Shown here: positions 48,980-60,570 of the stretch, piece by piece
Numbering within the stretch: the first letter of the stretch is position 1
Layout: the number at the start of each line of letters is the position of its first letter
Position numbers and translations under genes: made by a program
Notes under the pieces: generated by a model
Databases searched by the model: none
What the model was told of the DNA's origin: nothing
The model's input: the letters and a program-made list of their open reading frames with translations, nothing else
Assembly: GCF_037038585.1 (NCBI RefSeq)
Contig: NC_092521.1
Location: forward strand, 106,160,398-106,224,397
Source: Patagioenas fasciata
Taxonomy: Eukaryota; Chordata; Aves; Columbiformes; Columbidae
Direction: 5' to 3'
Length of the DNA: 64,000 nucleotides

Positions 48980-49109
48980 GTGGACCAATTTTGATAGGAA
49001 ATTCCTCAGTAAAGTACTGATGAGAAGGTCTGCTCAAAAATCAAGAGACCAGATCCTTAATGTTTTTCATGAACTCAACTTGAAGGATGCAATTAGCTAT
49101 GTGGCTGAG
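48980..49109 (+). CDS. SLC9A3: SLC9A3 coding exon 10 (residues 501-544)
   Basis: Acceptor AAATTATCAG, donor GAG|GTACTT; phase 2 in, phase 0 out. Encodes [20 protein letters not shown] then [20 protein letters not shown] and YVAE. The donor departs from consensus at positions +4 to +6. Confidence 0.95.
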
Positions 49110-51136
49110 GTACTTATGAACACTTGTTGACATACAACATCATTGATGTTTTGTGATTTTTGTTTGTTTGTTTTTGTCTTTGTCTTTGTGGTTTCTTTTT
49201 TTGTTTGTTTTAATTTATTATAAAGTTGATATATTGCAAGAGATATTTAAAAGACAGCTATTTTCACTTCTGCTCTGCTCTTTTTTTTCTAAATGTGTTT
49301 TGAGTCTCTATCACCTGTTTGAGTGTCTGTAGTTGACAGTATAATGCCTGATTATCAAGTATGAGTATATTTTATTTATGTCAGTCTGTTGGTTTTTACC
49401 AAATAACTTTCTTTCTGTATTCATGGTATGAAAAAAAAATACTGTAATTCCAAAGGGATCAGGCAAGCTACTGTCTTTCTAAACGTGTCAACAGAGTCTG
49501 GGTCCTGTAGAACAGTGGCTGTATGTGATGAGAAATCTGATTTGAAGAAGCTCACTTTCAAATGCTGTGGATATATGATTCAAGTAGTGGACTTCTATAA
49601 TGTCATTCTGCCAGATCACAGTTATAGAATAAAAATCAGGAAGGGTAACTTTAGCTCAATGGAATCATAACACTCATACTTCAAAAGCAGAGGTTAAAGT
49701 GATACACTACAGATATCAAGTGCAATCACAGCATTGTGAAGTTAGAGAAACTTAAGACCTGCAATATGAGGAATTTTTGAAGTTACAGAATGCAAGGAAG
49801 TTATTTGCCTTCTGCAGGAGTACTATTCGCAGACTGGAGCAATGTTAACAGATTGTATACTAATTTGTGATTTTCCGCAATGTGAAACTGGCCACCTTAG
49901 TTCAAATCACCAGAAACGTGCAGTATTCGTACATTGTAGAGGATTATTTTAAATTGAGTATTTTAAATAGTGATCTTTGAAGTTATAATCTTTCTGTGCC
50001 CGTAATCTCCAAGTAAACTCATTTTCACAGCTAGGTGGAGATAACTGCTAATTTATTTAATTAAAATAAACACTATTTCTAGGACTGATACTACTAATCT
50101 TTTTTTTGAAAATGAGTTGTATCCAGGCAGATTCTTCCAGTGAAACACAGAATTACAAAGATAGTATTCAGAAAATAAGATGAAATTAGGAAATTACGTT
50201 AGTGTGAAAAATGGGGAGTGGTTCACAATACAAGCAAAGACTTCCTTTTGAGGTTTTGTAAATTACCCATTCAGTTTTGAGACCATTTGAACTCAAGAAC
50301 TAATTTTATTTCTTATGGTGTTTTCCGGGTTGTACCTTAAAGAAAGAAAGCTAGATAATGACTTTGAGGCTGATGACTATGAGAATCATGTTCAGATTCA
50401 CTGCTGAACCTGTTCAGTAGATTCATGACAGTATTTATTCTCTTTAACAGATGCAAAGGGCTCTATAGATCACTAAGCTCTATAGATTTAGGCCCAAAAT
50501 CTTTACCAAAGAATGTCTTGAATCCCATATAGTAATGTCAGATTAAATTATGAGACTTACCTTTTTCATTGTACCTTTCATTGTGCAGTTCATAATACAA
50601 GGAAATTGACTTTTGCTACCCCAGTCTAAATACTATCTGCATATATTGTACCTTGCAGAGAAATTCTATTGGCAAATGTCTACTGATCTGATAATAATAG
50701 ACATAGAAATGAAAAGTTTTCCAGATTCTACAAAAGACTTGCAACATAGTTTCTTCCAGTGGAAATTAGTTATGCTAATATGCCTGATTAGTCATGTTTT
50801 GTGAATCCTAAAGTCACTGCAACTTTCTCACATTAATATTTGCTTCGGTGATACACTGCTTTAACTACTTTTCCTTGACTTCTGAGATACATATTTAAGA
50901 TAAACATCTGTGACTTACAAACTGACATAGAAATTGAAGCCGTTTCTTCCAGGAGGAGTGAAGTTCTGCCTCCCCCGAGTTACTCTCTTCTCCCTTTAAA
51001 GTGAGGAGTTAAAGAAGTATTTTGTAATTTTTTCTTTTTTCAGCTCTGCTGTTATGCTGCATTTGTACAATAAACAAGAGCTTGAAAGAGTTCAGTCAGA
51101 ACCTAAATAAATTCCTTACAGTTGAGAGTGGAGAGC

Positions 51137-52990
51137 CTAAACCAGGCAAACCCACGGGTGCTGAGGGAGCTGGATGAAGTAATTGTTAAGCCACTCTCCA
51201 TCATTTCTGCCAAGTCGTGCAAGACAGGCGAGTTGTCTGAGGACTAGAGGAAAGCAAATGTCATTCCAGTCTTCAAAAACAGCAAGAAGGAAGACCTGGG
51301 TAACTATAGACCAGTCAGCCTCACCTCTATCCCTGGAAAGGTGGTGGAACAACTTATCCTTTGTGCCATCTCTAGGCATATCAAGGATAAGAGGGTCATT
51401 AGGTGCAGTCAACATGGCTTCACTGTTGGAACGATAAAGTACTCAGCATTCCGATTCAATGTGAATCACGCAAAGCCATTTATTACAGAAACAAGCCTCC
51501 TTATATATGCAACTATTCTCTGATCACGCGTCCACGCTCCAAGCATGCATTCGCTAATTGGATATCATCTATGTTCACGAGCTGTCCACACGCTGAAGTC
51601 TCACTGCTGATAGGTCCATTGATTTACACCACGTTGGGGCCTTGTTATTTCGGAGATGCTTCTCTCCCATGGCAGGTCCTGTTCCCAGCCTTGAAATTCC
51701 TGGCTGGTTCAGTAACAAATCTCCATCTAACAGCAACCCCTTCACACTTCACCACGGGGAAGTCATGCTTAACCAACCTCATAGCCTTTTATGAGGACAT
51801 AACCAGGTGGATAGATTATGACAAAGCAGTAGATGTGGTATATCTTGATTTCAGTAAAGAATTTGATACCGTCTTCCACAGCATCTTCGCTGCTAAACTG
51901 AGGGAGTGTAGACTGGATGATTGGGTAGTGAGGTGGACTGTGAGCTGGCTGAAGGAAAGAAGCCAGAGAGTTGTGATCAATGGGGCAGAGTCTAGTTGGA
52001 GGTCTGTATCTAATGGAGTCCCCCAAGGGTCAGTACTGGGTCCAGTACTATTCAATATATTCATCAATGACTTGGATGAGGGAATAGAGTGCACTGTCAG
52101 CAAGTTTACTGATGACACCAAGCTGGGAGGAGTGGCTGAGACACCAGAAGGCTGTGCTGCCATCCAGCGAGAGCTGGACAGGCTGGAGAGTTGGGTGCAG
52201 AAAAATTTAATGAAGTATAACCAGGGCAAGTGTCTTGAGTCTTGCATCTGGGCAAGAACAACCCCAGGTACCAGCATAAGTTTGGTAATGACCTGTTGAA
52301 GAGCAGTGTAGTGGAAAGGGACCTGGGAGTCCTGATGGACAGCAGGATGACCATGAGCAGGATGACCACTGTGCCTTTACGGTCAAGAAGGCCAATGACA
52401 TCCTGGGGTGTATTAGAAGGGGTGTGTTTAGTAGGTTGAGAGAGGTTCTTCTCCCCCTCTACTCTGCCCTGGAGAGACCGTATCTGGAATATTGTGTCCA
52501 CTTGCGGGCCCCTCAGTTCAAGAAGGACAGGGAACTGCTTGAAAGAGTCCAGTGCAGAGCCACAAAGATGATTAAAGGAGTGGAGCATCTCCCTTATAAG
52601 AAAAGGCTGAGGGAGCTGGGTCTCTTTAGCTTGGAGGAGACTGAGGGGTGGCCTCAGTAATGTTTATAAATATGTAAAGAGTGAGTGTCAGGAGGATGGA
52701 GCCAGGCTCTTCTCGGTGACAACCAATGATAGGACAAGGGGCAGTGGGTACAAACTGGAACATAGGACATTCCACTTAAATATGAGAAGGAACTTCTTCA
52801 CAGTGAGGGTGACAGAACACTGGAACAGGCTACCCAGGGAGGTTGTGGAGTCTCCTCTTCTGGAGACATTCAAAACCCACCTGTATGTCTTCCTGTGTAA
52901 CCTCATCTAGGTGTTCCTCTGCCAGCAGGGGAATTAGACTAGATTATCTTTTGAGGTCCCTTCCAATCCCTAATATTCTGTGATTCTGCG
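51137..52990 (+). mobile_element. CR1 LINE fragment with reverse-transcriptase remnant
   Basis: Sense-oriented CR1 copy truncated at its 5' end inside the reverse transcriptase. Blocks seen: NYRPVSLTSIPGKVVEQ-like at about 51300; [18 protein letters not shown] near 51770; [15 protein letters not shown] near 51830; [20 protein letters not shown] and [10 protein letters not shown] (the catalytic DD box intact) at 52010-52130; [12 protein letters not shown] near 52600; [20 protein letters not shown] near 52800; and a 3' end with octamers ATTCTGTG ATTCTGCG at 52975-52990. A solo LTR splits the element, and frameshifts, including one near 52230, disable it. Confidence 0.93.
51424..51746 (-). mobile_element. 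Solo LTR of an endogenous retrovirus, nested in CR1
   Basis: A 323-bp insert interrupts CR1 between its AACATGG-CTTCAC and GGGGAAGTCATGC sequences. It starts TGTTGG and ends TTCACA (TG...CA ends), and the hexamer CTTCAC flanks it on both sides (51418-51423 and 51747-51752), a 6-bp target duplication. On the minus strand TATATAAGG (51507-51499) is followed about 15 bases later by AATAAA (51484-51479). The poly(A) signal close behind the TATA box is the layout of avian alpharetroviral LTRs. Hence a minus-strand solo LTR, probably of a class II (alpharetrovirus-related) element, left by LTR-LTR recombination. No viral coding sequence is present. Confidence 0.82.
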
Positions 52991-53666
52991 ATGTAAACAG
53001 GAGATTATGGAAGCACTAGGGAAAGCTGTGAAGACATAAATCTGAGCTTTTCCAGCATTCACTTCTGTGACACTAGTTTTAGAACTGAAAGTAAATGTCA
53101 TCTCTTCAGTATCTGATCTCTTCATGCCATAACCAGTTTCAAATAGTCTTGTAGACTTCTACCACCACTTAACATTTGCAGCTTCCAGTCTGGTAGAGAA
53201 CAAGAAACAAAGTGTTGTACATTTGAAAACACTGCTGTTAGTGCAGTGATGTGTTGAGTCATAAAAATCTGCATAATTATCTGTATGTACTTGATTTGCA
53301 ATCTGGTGCAAAGTAAAAGGTCCATCCCTGAAAAGGTCTGTGAAGAGAAAGGAGTTTGACTGCAAAAAGGCAAGGAAATAATTTGCAAACAGGTTAAGAG
53401 CTAAGAATTCACTTACCTCCTCAAAATCAATTTACAAGAGTGGAATAGTTTTTCTCCTAGCTTTGTTCATTGGGATAAGGTCACTAAATGTAAAGAAATC
53501 ATAACATGAAAAAACGGTTTGTATTCATTACCTAAATATACCTTATAATCCCCTGTTTCTTGTACCATTTGCATACAGCAGCCTCACAAATTATCCACAT
53601 TTTCTGATACACATTTTGCCCAGGGTGTTTACAATTGTAATATGTCTTGTTTCTTCTTGTGGCCAG

Positions 53667-53782
53667 GGAGAACGTAGAGGTTCCTTGGCATTTATACGTT
53701 CTCCAAGTACAGACAACATGGTAAATGTGGATTTCAGCACCCCACGCCCAAGTACTGTGGAAAGTTCTGTCTCTTATTTACT
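53667..53782 (+). CDS. SLC9A3: SLC9A3 coding exon 11 (residues 545-583)
   Basis: Acceptor TTGTGGCCAG, donor TACT|GTAAGT; phase 0 in, phase 2 out. Encodes [20 protein letters not shown] then [19 protein letters not shown]550 in RRGSL corresponds to a known PKA site of mammalian NHE3 (rat S552/human S555). Confidence 0.96.
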
Positions 53783-54416
53783 GTAAGTTATGTAGACTGA
53801 TTGTGGGGGGTTTTGATGTGGGTTTTTTCGTGTTATATCTGAGGAAACGGAAACAGTGTTATAAATTTTGAAAAATGCAAATTACAGGGGTTTCATTTAC
53901 TACTTTTTTGAAATTCAGTTAATCTTTTCTCCCACATAAAATATACAGTTATATAGTTGCATTTTACACACAAACAAGTTTTTGCAGTAAAGGCTGGCAA
54001 GATGAAGTTGACATCCATGTTAGCGTTGCTTCATGGGCCTTTTGTTTACCAGATGCTATAGACAGAGCTAGATGTCATTTCTGTGGCTGGTCCAGAAAAA
54101 CCCAGGAGAGATGCAAGCAGAAAAATTGCTCCTTCCCTAACTCTTCCATGATTCTTTCAACAAACAGACCATGTGTCTTGTAAATGGAGGAAATTAATGC
54201 TACACACACCTGAAGGACAAAAAACAATAACTGTTTCACATTTCTCATTAGATATTTGCTTATTCATTTTCATTTAGCCAATTTTGACTTTTCCTTTTTT
54301 TTTCTTTTTTTTTAATCTCCATTTTTCCCTATCGTTTCCCCTTTTCCTGTTTTTTCTTCCTTTTCAGTGACTACTGGTTTTTAAACCTGCTCTATATATA
54401 TTTTATTCTTCTTCAG
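53783..54416 (+). other. SLC9A3: SLC9A3 intron 11
   Basis: GTAAGT to TTCTTCAG. Pyrimidine-rich toward its 3' end; nothing else seen. Confidence 0.85.
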
Positions 54417-54546
54417 GAGGGACAAAACTGGACCAGTTTGCCTTGACATGCAAGCTTTAGAGCAGAGGAGGAAAAGTATCCGGGATACAGAAGACACCAT
54501 TGCTCATCACACCCTACAGCAGTACCTGTATAAACCCAGGCAGGAG
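54417..54546 (+). CDS. SLC9A3: SLC9A3 coding exon 12 (residues 583-626)
   Basis: Acceptor ATTCTTCTTCAG, donor GAG|GTGAGT; phase 2 in, phase 0 out. Encodes [20 protein letters not shown], then [20 protein letters not shown] and PRQE. S603 (RRKSI) matches the second PKA-type serine of NHE3. Confidence 0.96.
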
Positions 54547-55082
54547 GTGAGTGCATGGGACTGTTTTCCAATGTAAAACTAGGAGACATCAGGAAGTAAA
54601 ACTTGGGAGCAAAACTCAAAAGGAAATAACCCATCTGCAAAATTTTCACCTTTGAGGAAGATATGGTCTTTGTCTATATTCTTTCTATATGTCTATATTC
54701 TTTCTTATGATCATGTCTCTTTGACAGAACTAGTGCTTTTGATTTCACTGGGGCCAGTGGAAAGCAGAACTGGGTCCATTATAGGTTCTGAAGCAGAATT
54801 AAATGGCGTGTATAAGCTGAAGTGATTCAGACTCCTCTAGGGAGAGTCTTAGTTTGAATGACAGTCACTCTTATATACTTAAAATTCCTGGACTTATGCA
54901 TGTTTCACAGTGAAGAAAGAGAAAGAAAAACAGGAGTTTCATTACTACCTTCAGACTAGTCTTTGGTTTATTCTTTTTAATGGAGTCATTTACATTTTCA
55001 TGACACTAATTGAATGCATGGATTCAGGGCTTCCAACTGTATTTCTAAATAAATGAATATTGTCTTCCCTTCCTGGCCACAG
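54547..55082 (+). other. SLC9A3: SLC9A3 intron 12
   Basis: GTGAGT to TGGCCACAG. Nothing notable seen. Confidence 0.85.
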
Positions 55083-55259
55083 CACAAACACCTATACAGT
55101 CGACATGAGATCATGCACAGTGAAGATGAGAAACAGGACAAGGAGATTTTCCACAGGACAATGAGGAAGCGCTTAGAATCTTTCAAGAGTACCAAACTAG
55201 GAATAAACAATGCCAAGAAGCTCAATAAAATCCACAAGCGAGACCGGGGCCAAAAAAGG
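55083..55259 (+). CDS. SLC9A3: SLC9A3 coding exon 13 (residues 627-685)
   Basis: Acceptor CTTCCTGGCCACAG, donor AGG|GTAAAA; phase 0 at both ends. Encodes [40 protein letters not shown] and a lysine/arginine-rich end, [15 protein letters not shown] (654-659) fits the SGK1-type site known in mammalian NHE3. The basic region is part of the scaffold- and ezrin-binding tail. Confidence 0.95.
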
Positions 55260-55819
55260 GTAAAATACTTTCACAAGGACCCAAAAGTAGCTGCCTATTA
55301 CACACAGGGGTGGGGAGGGCAGAGAGGACTCTGAAGGGTCCTACATCCTGTATTTAGCTTTGTCCTATAGAACTTCATGAATTAAGGCCTAAGCAAGAAG
55401 AGATTAAACTATGAGATAACTCAAGGGACATGTTCTCACATGCTGCTTTTCGCTGTGCTTTGGGTCTCTTCTTCTGGGTGAGAGATTTTCAATCACTTGA
55501 AAAACAACAAACCTTGAGCCATGCTGCAACACTGTGGGGAGATGTTGAAGGGTAGATATATCAGGGTAACACTACGGCATAGAGAATTCCACAAAATTTG
55601 CATGAAACTAGGAGGGAACACATAACATACAAAGGGCCGAAGTTCCTTTCTTTTCCTGTAGTAGGTATGTATGTAGGGGGAAACTAATGACAGCCATATC
55701 GAGTGTCAAAGAGTACAACAGATTTCAGGGTTATGCTGCTGAACTCATGATTTCAAAGGATGTCACTGCCATTGCTATCTGATGATGATAGCATTTTTGG
55801 TAACTTTGTTTTCTTTCAG
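55260..55819 (+). other. SLC9A3: SLC9A3 intron 13
   Basis: GTAAAA to TTCTTTCAG. Nothing notable seen. Confidence 0.85.
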
Positions 55820-55895
55820 CGAAACAGCAGTGCCATACCAAATGGAACAATATCTTCAGAAAATCCAGTACAAGATTTTACTTTGAAGGAAAAAG
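55820..55895 (+). CDS. SLC9A3: SLC9A3 coding exon 14 (residues 686-711)
   Basis: Acceptor TTTTCTTTCAG, donor AAAG|GTAAAA; phase 0 in, phase 1 out. Encodes RNSSAIPNGTISSENPVQDF then TLKEK, matching the RRNSS-IPNG stretch of NHE3. Confidence 0.94.
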
Positions 55896-57573
55896 GTAAA
55901 AAGATTCTTAGACCAGTTTCATTATCTGTATTTTACCAGCTACACTGTCAGTAAAGCATCATTGAAAACTTTGTGATATGCAACAGTGAAGCTGATACTA
56001 AAAAGGGACTTCTAGCCATAATTCAGAACTCAGTGTGGGGATCTGCTCCATTCTTAAATGCAGTGTCTCAATGATTTAGAAGTTGTTTTTCCAGGCAGCT
56101 GGATGACAAACCAAATTTTAATTGGCTTTTTAACTCATCTTTTTAAAATATCACATTTAAATGTTGAAAACAAAACAATGCATTGGCTACAAAGTAGATG
56201 AACTTTCAGCTTGCTTTTGGATAACTGGACAGTGCAACTTTTGCTAACATTTTTCTTTTTCATCACAGCAGAATATGTCTGCCCAGCACACCATGCCATA
56301 TAAAATTAAGTAGTTGTGATGGCATTCCAATGTGAGTTAAAGGTTCATTTGTTTGGAAGGGTCTGAATCAGATTGACACTAAGCGAGCACATTAGAACTC
56401 AAGGAGTGTGTAACTTTGAAAGGAACACATGGTCCGAGGCCAGCACTGATTCACCATTCATGCACAAATCTATCAAATTAGTCAGCCTTGCAAGTGTGAT
56501 CTGAAGCTGACTGGCCTAGGGGAAAAAAAAAAAAAAGTTTTGCATGTAAAGCCCCAAATCCTTTCATCTTGTGTTAGCCATCTTTTGGCATTAATGTCAG
56601 TCATAGCAAGATGTGATGGACACCTATATGTTTGCTATGTAATTATAAAATGTGTCACTTAAAAAATGAAATGTGGTTTAAAAACCACTGAACTAACTCT
56701 TATTTGTGTTCTCTCCTCCATGTACGCACGCAGCCTCTTGATTTTAAAGAGAACTGAAGTCAAGTAGAGAGGGATTTATCTTTTCTCAGTAGCTCCAAGC
56801 AAAGATCTTTTTCTTTATGTATGTTCTTTGAATCATTTTCTGAGCATTATTTCTGTGATTGACAGGGGCAACACAGGCTTATTGAGTAAGTGTAATATTC
56901 TAGAATCTTTTGCATAGGAAGAGCTTTCTGAATACTTTTAAGTGGGTCATTCAGTGCAGTCTTGTCAAAGAACACCGTGTATCGATGTCATCCTCTACTT
57001 GGAAAAAGAAACCTTCATTGGAAGACAGTCTTAACAAGTGGTTCAGCAGCTGTTGTAAAACCGGTTCTACTGAAACAGAAGTAGCAAGGTTTGAAATCAG
57101 TCAGGATACTAATGCTGACCTCCGTCAAATGGTGAAAATGCAGTGACTGGTCACTATATTTGTAATTACATTTGTCAGTCCGTGAGCATTTAAGACACAA
57201 AACACAGCAGCAACAGTGCTGTGATGTCATAGGTTGGTTTGTTTCAGTCCCAGGAAAGTGGACAATTCTGATAACCAAAGCTTAGCCAGAGTGTGAAACC
57301 TCTTGCTATCATAGCACCAGATAATAATGCAAGCCACATGCCTGTGTTGAGTTTCTTGATGTAATTGGTATGTAAGCTGCAAACTCTATATACATTCACA
57401 TTTCAGTGCTAAAATTAATTACTAATTAAATTTTGCCCTTATATAGAGCCTTGTTATTGATGTGTTTTTGATAACTATGACAGCATCAAAACATTATGAA
57501 ATAGCATCTTCTATTGGAACTGACAAAAATCTCTAATAAAATTTGACTTTTTTCTTTTTTTTTTTTTTTCCAG
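55896..57573 (+). other. SLC9A3: SLC9A3 intron 14
   Basis: GTAAAA to a long T tract and CCAG. Nothing notable seen. Confidence 0.85.
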
Positions 57574-57687
57574 ATTTGGAGTTTTCTGAATCAGAAGAAA
57601 ATAATGATTACGAAACTTTGCATCTAGGCAAAGGAGTTGCTTTCCTGGCTAATGTGACAAAGCAAAATTTCACAGATACACCTACTG
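57574..57687 (+). CDS. SLC9A3: SLC9A3 coding exon 15 (residues 711-749)
   Basis: Acceptor T18-CCAG, donor ACTG|GTAAAA; phase 1 at both ends. Encodes DLEFSESEENNDYETLHLGK then GVAFLANVTKQNFTDTPTG. S715 in FSESEE has the acidic context of the CK2 site of mammalian NHE3. Its donor could join several downstream phase-1 acceptors (see the alternative ends). Confidence 0.94.
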
Positions 57688-57827
57688 GTAAAAACATTAT
57701 TTACCTACAGATTTTTTTTTTTCTCAAATGTTTAAAAAAATACTAGAAATGCTGCTGATTTGGTGTGTAAGTTTTGTTCATTTATGTTCTCTTAGAAAAT
57801 ATATTTGCTTAATATTCATTTTGACAG

Positions 57828-57925
57828 ATAACAAGCCTTGGATGTCTAGAAGTATGGACAGCATCAACTTTGCTATTTATAGAGATTGTAGCCATGACTG
57901 TCTAAACCAGACTTACACCCACTAA
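57828..57925 (+). CDS. Candidate alternative terminal exon A (weak)
   Basis: After a modest acceptor (ATTCATTTTGACAG) the phase matching exon 15 stays open for 31 codons, beginning DNKPWMSRSMDSINF and ending NQTYTH, then TAA. It ends in no PDZ ligand. The short length makes chance likely; listed because of the phase match and its position between exons 15 and 16. Confidence 0.2.
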
Positions 57926-58060
57926 TTATATCTAGCAACAGAAAATGTTATTTTAGAGTTTTCCTGCCTCACAAGACCAGATAATACTAGTCCTTTGGAA
58001 ATGTTTTCTACTTGCATTTGAAGCACTTTGTTGTGATAAATTTAATCCTGCTTCTTTCAG

Positions 58061-58185
58061 GCAGGATATCTCCTCTTCAATTCACAACTCTCACAGATCC
58101 TTACAGCCTCACAGACGTCACTGAAAAGGGCAGATTTGAAGCACTCCTGGAATATTCATTGGACTTGTATTTCAGCCCTGAATAG
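58061..58185 (+). CDS. Candidate alternative terminal exon B (weak)
   Basis: A good acceptor (CCTGCTTCTTTCAG) is followed, in the phase of exon 15, by 40 open codons (RISPLQFTTLTDPYSLTDVT, then an acidic end FSPE) and TAG. AATAAA at 58798-58803 could serve as its poly(A) signal. It would yield a shortened NHE3 without STHM. A 40-codon open frame can arise by chance. Confidence 0.28.
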
Positions 58186-58999
58186 CTCCAAAATATCAGA
58201 TTGAAAGTGTATCACTATAAATAACAGAAAATACCTTATATGATTTATGAAGTTTGAAAATTTAGTGTTTCTCTTTAGCATTTTTGTGGGTTTGGCATGC
58301 CATTGTATACTTCATGTGTAACATGGTACATACAGTGAAGAAAAATACTTGTATCTGTACTTTCTTGGCAGACACACTGATACAGCCTCCTCACTGTTCT
58401 ATTACAAATTTTATGTCTGAGAATATATAAAGACATCTATAAATCAATCCGAAAATAAGTGGGTGGCAAGATGCAGACCTAAGCTCATTTTTAATATATA
58501 TTTTTCTGTTCGAACACTACAAATTTTATATCTAGAAGTTTTCTTGACTGTTCTGTGGCCTGCTTTAGCTCTCTCACACACATTCTTTTATGAAGTTGTG
58601 CAGTTCATGCTTTTGCAATTTTTTTCCATCTTTTGTTTCTTTTTTATGGCTTTGATTTGAATTTTCTGCAGTTATTTTTTTATTGTGCTTTATTTTGCTT
58701 AAAATTTGCTGATTTCTTCTTATATTTATTTTATTTTTTGTCTCCAGATATTGCAAACGTAACTGCATATTGGACATAATACCCAATTTTTCTCTTTAAT
58801 AAAAATCCAAAATGACCAAGGTAGAAAGACCAACCTGTATGTATATAGTGGTTTGTATGTTGGCTTAGTCACACATATACCAGCATATATCAGCCTATTT
58901 TTTTCCCACTATAGTCATTCTCCTTTTAGAAAGCATCTTGCTGTATTACCAAGGAATTATTCTGATTAATTGTATTTGTCACTTGTGAACTTCTTTTAG

Positions 59000-59247
59000 G
59001 AATTGATAACCCAGTATTTACAGCTGATGATGATCAAAGCATCTACATGAAGTTCTCACCATGGTTATCTAGTGAAGATACTGTGGTACCATCACAAAGG
59101 GCCCGAGTCCAGATCCCATATTCTCCGAACAACTTCAGACGGCTAACTCCATTCCGACTCAGCAATAAATCAATAGATTCCTTCCTGCTAGCAGATGGTG
59201 CAGAGGACCAACCCAGAGCTTTTCTCCCAGAATCAACACATATGTAA
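59000..59247 (+). CDS. SLC9A3: SLC9A3 coding exon 16, canonical C-terminus (residues 749-830)
   Basis: Acceptor ACTTCTTTTAG; enters in phase 1. Encodes [56 protein letters not shown] and ends PESTHM-TAA. The final THM is the class I PDZ ligand through which NHE3 binds NHERF-family scaffolds. This ending identifies NHE3 among the SLC9A paralogues. Confidence 0.97.
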
Positions 59248-60570
59248 TATTTTAAAAGATATTATCACCTTTATATTTACTCAGTCTTCCTATCAACCCT
59301 GTCTACTGACAAGTAAACTTACTTTTCTGCTTTTTCTTTTGCCAGAGCACCTATTTCCTTCCTGATTCCTCCATACAACCACACATTTTCTGTTTTCTTC
59401 CAGCTTGAATAACAAAACACCTTTGTGTTTTCCTTCTGCAGAAGAGCTGTCCAACTATTTGTGGGCCAATAGCTTTTTATTTTTACAGCAGAGAAGGTTC
59501 CTGCTCTTTGCTTTGGCCTGAATGCTTTAAATGCCAAGAAAATAGTATTCCAAATACCAGTACACTGTATAACCAGTTTCAAGAGGCTTCAGGTTTCTTT
59601 ATTAGTCAGTTCTAGATTATAAAATTTGTACCTGCATTTCCTAACAAGAAATCAGGTAATTCTGATTCAGCCCCCATAGACAGTGATTGGTCTTTTTGAG
59701 TAACATTGTTACTACTGTCTACAGATGTAAGCAAAGCAGTCTGAAACCTCAGAAAGACAATTTATTTGCTTGTGCCAAAGGATGGTTCACCCATAAGAGG
59801 TCAGATGAGTAATTTAACCCATTGGACTCTATTGCATCCAGATATACAACAGCAGTAGCAGGGCTAGATCAGCAATGAGCTGGGCTGAGATTCATTCTTA
59901 GTATAATTAGAATACGATTTTTGATTCTGTTGTTAAGAAGCCTTGAGTCAGTTATGAGCATTTGTCTTTATTCAGTGCCCAGGAAGGGAAAATGGTTCCA
60001 CTGCAACAATACAAGTGCTCAATCACACTGCTGGTGTCATCAGTAAATGACATAAGAAAGGGTTTAAAAATTAAGCATGTTTAATAGAATGCATCAGAAT
60101 TCCCTTGCACAGGTACAGGTAATTGCACAACAGACTGTGGAGAAGAAGCATTCCAATTTTGGTTAGAGATTTATCCTTAAACTGTGAGTTTATCTCAATT
60201 CAGACCTTATATTAAACCAGAAAAATGCTTAGGTTTCTGATGCAGTAAATAACTTGTTGTTTCTAATGTGTTAGAGACTTAAAATTAAATTTACCCTGGG
60301 TTTAAACAAATATCCTAGTAGCCCTTTAATTCACACTTTGTGGAAATTTTCCACACCATAAAAAGCAGCCTTTGCTTCTATAATCAACACAGTGAGTGCT
60401 GTAAATGAGGTGGATCAGGTCACAGTTCAGACATCATAATTGAATAGAACATAGGGCACTGAGAGGACTATGCAGTATTCATCATGATTTTGATTTTGTG
60501 GAATCCATGATCACAAATTTATGGCCTAGTGTCCTCTGTGCACCAACAAATAAAGGAATGTGGTAAGCTG
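59248..60570 (+). other. SLC9A3: Probable 3' UTR of SLC9A3
   Basis: AT-rich and noncoding after the TAA. The first canonical AATAAA downstream is at 60549-60554, with ATTAAA variants at 60211 and about 60284. The true cleavage site cannot be fixed by reading. Confidence 0.5.
60549..60554 (+). terminator. SLC9A3: Candidate poly(A) signal for the canonical transcript
   Basis: AATAAA about 1.3 kb after the stop codon; the first full match after 59247. Confidence 0.4.

Larger units (their letters stand above)
49110..53666 (+). other. SLC9A3: SLC9A3 intron 10
   Basis: GTACTT to GTGGCCAG. Contains the CR1 copy at 51137-52990 with its nested solo LTR. The rest (49.1-51.1 and 53.0-53.7 kb) shows only AT-rich sequence with short chance open frames. 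Confidence 0.85.
57688..58999 (+). other. SLC9A3: SLC9A3 intron 15
   Basis: GTAAAA to TTCTTTTAG. Contains the two weak candidate terminal exons and an internal AATAAA at 58798; otherwise AT-rich and unremarkable. Confidence 0.8.

Noticed and set aside
49428-49670. 80-codon open frame in intron 10
   Set aside because: Non-repetitive, but no homology, no matching splice phase and no conservation evidence; of a length expected by chance.
51403-52299. 298-codon open frame in intron 10
   Set aside because: It reads from the solo LTR into the CR1 reverse transcriptase, a chance fusion of two mobile elements, not a host gene.
59163-59168. AATAAA in the last coding exon
   Set aside because: It encodes Asn-Lys of the conserved LSNKS motif and precedes the stop; unlikely to be the used poly(A) signal.
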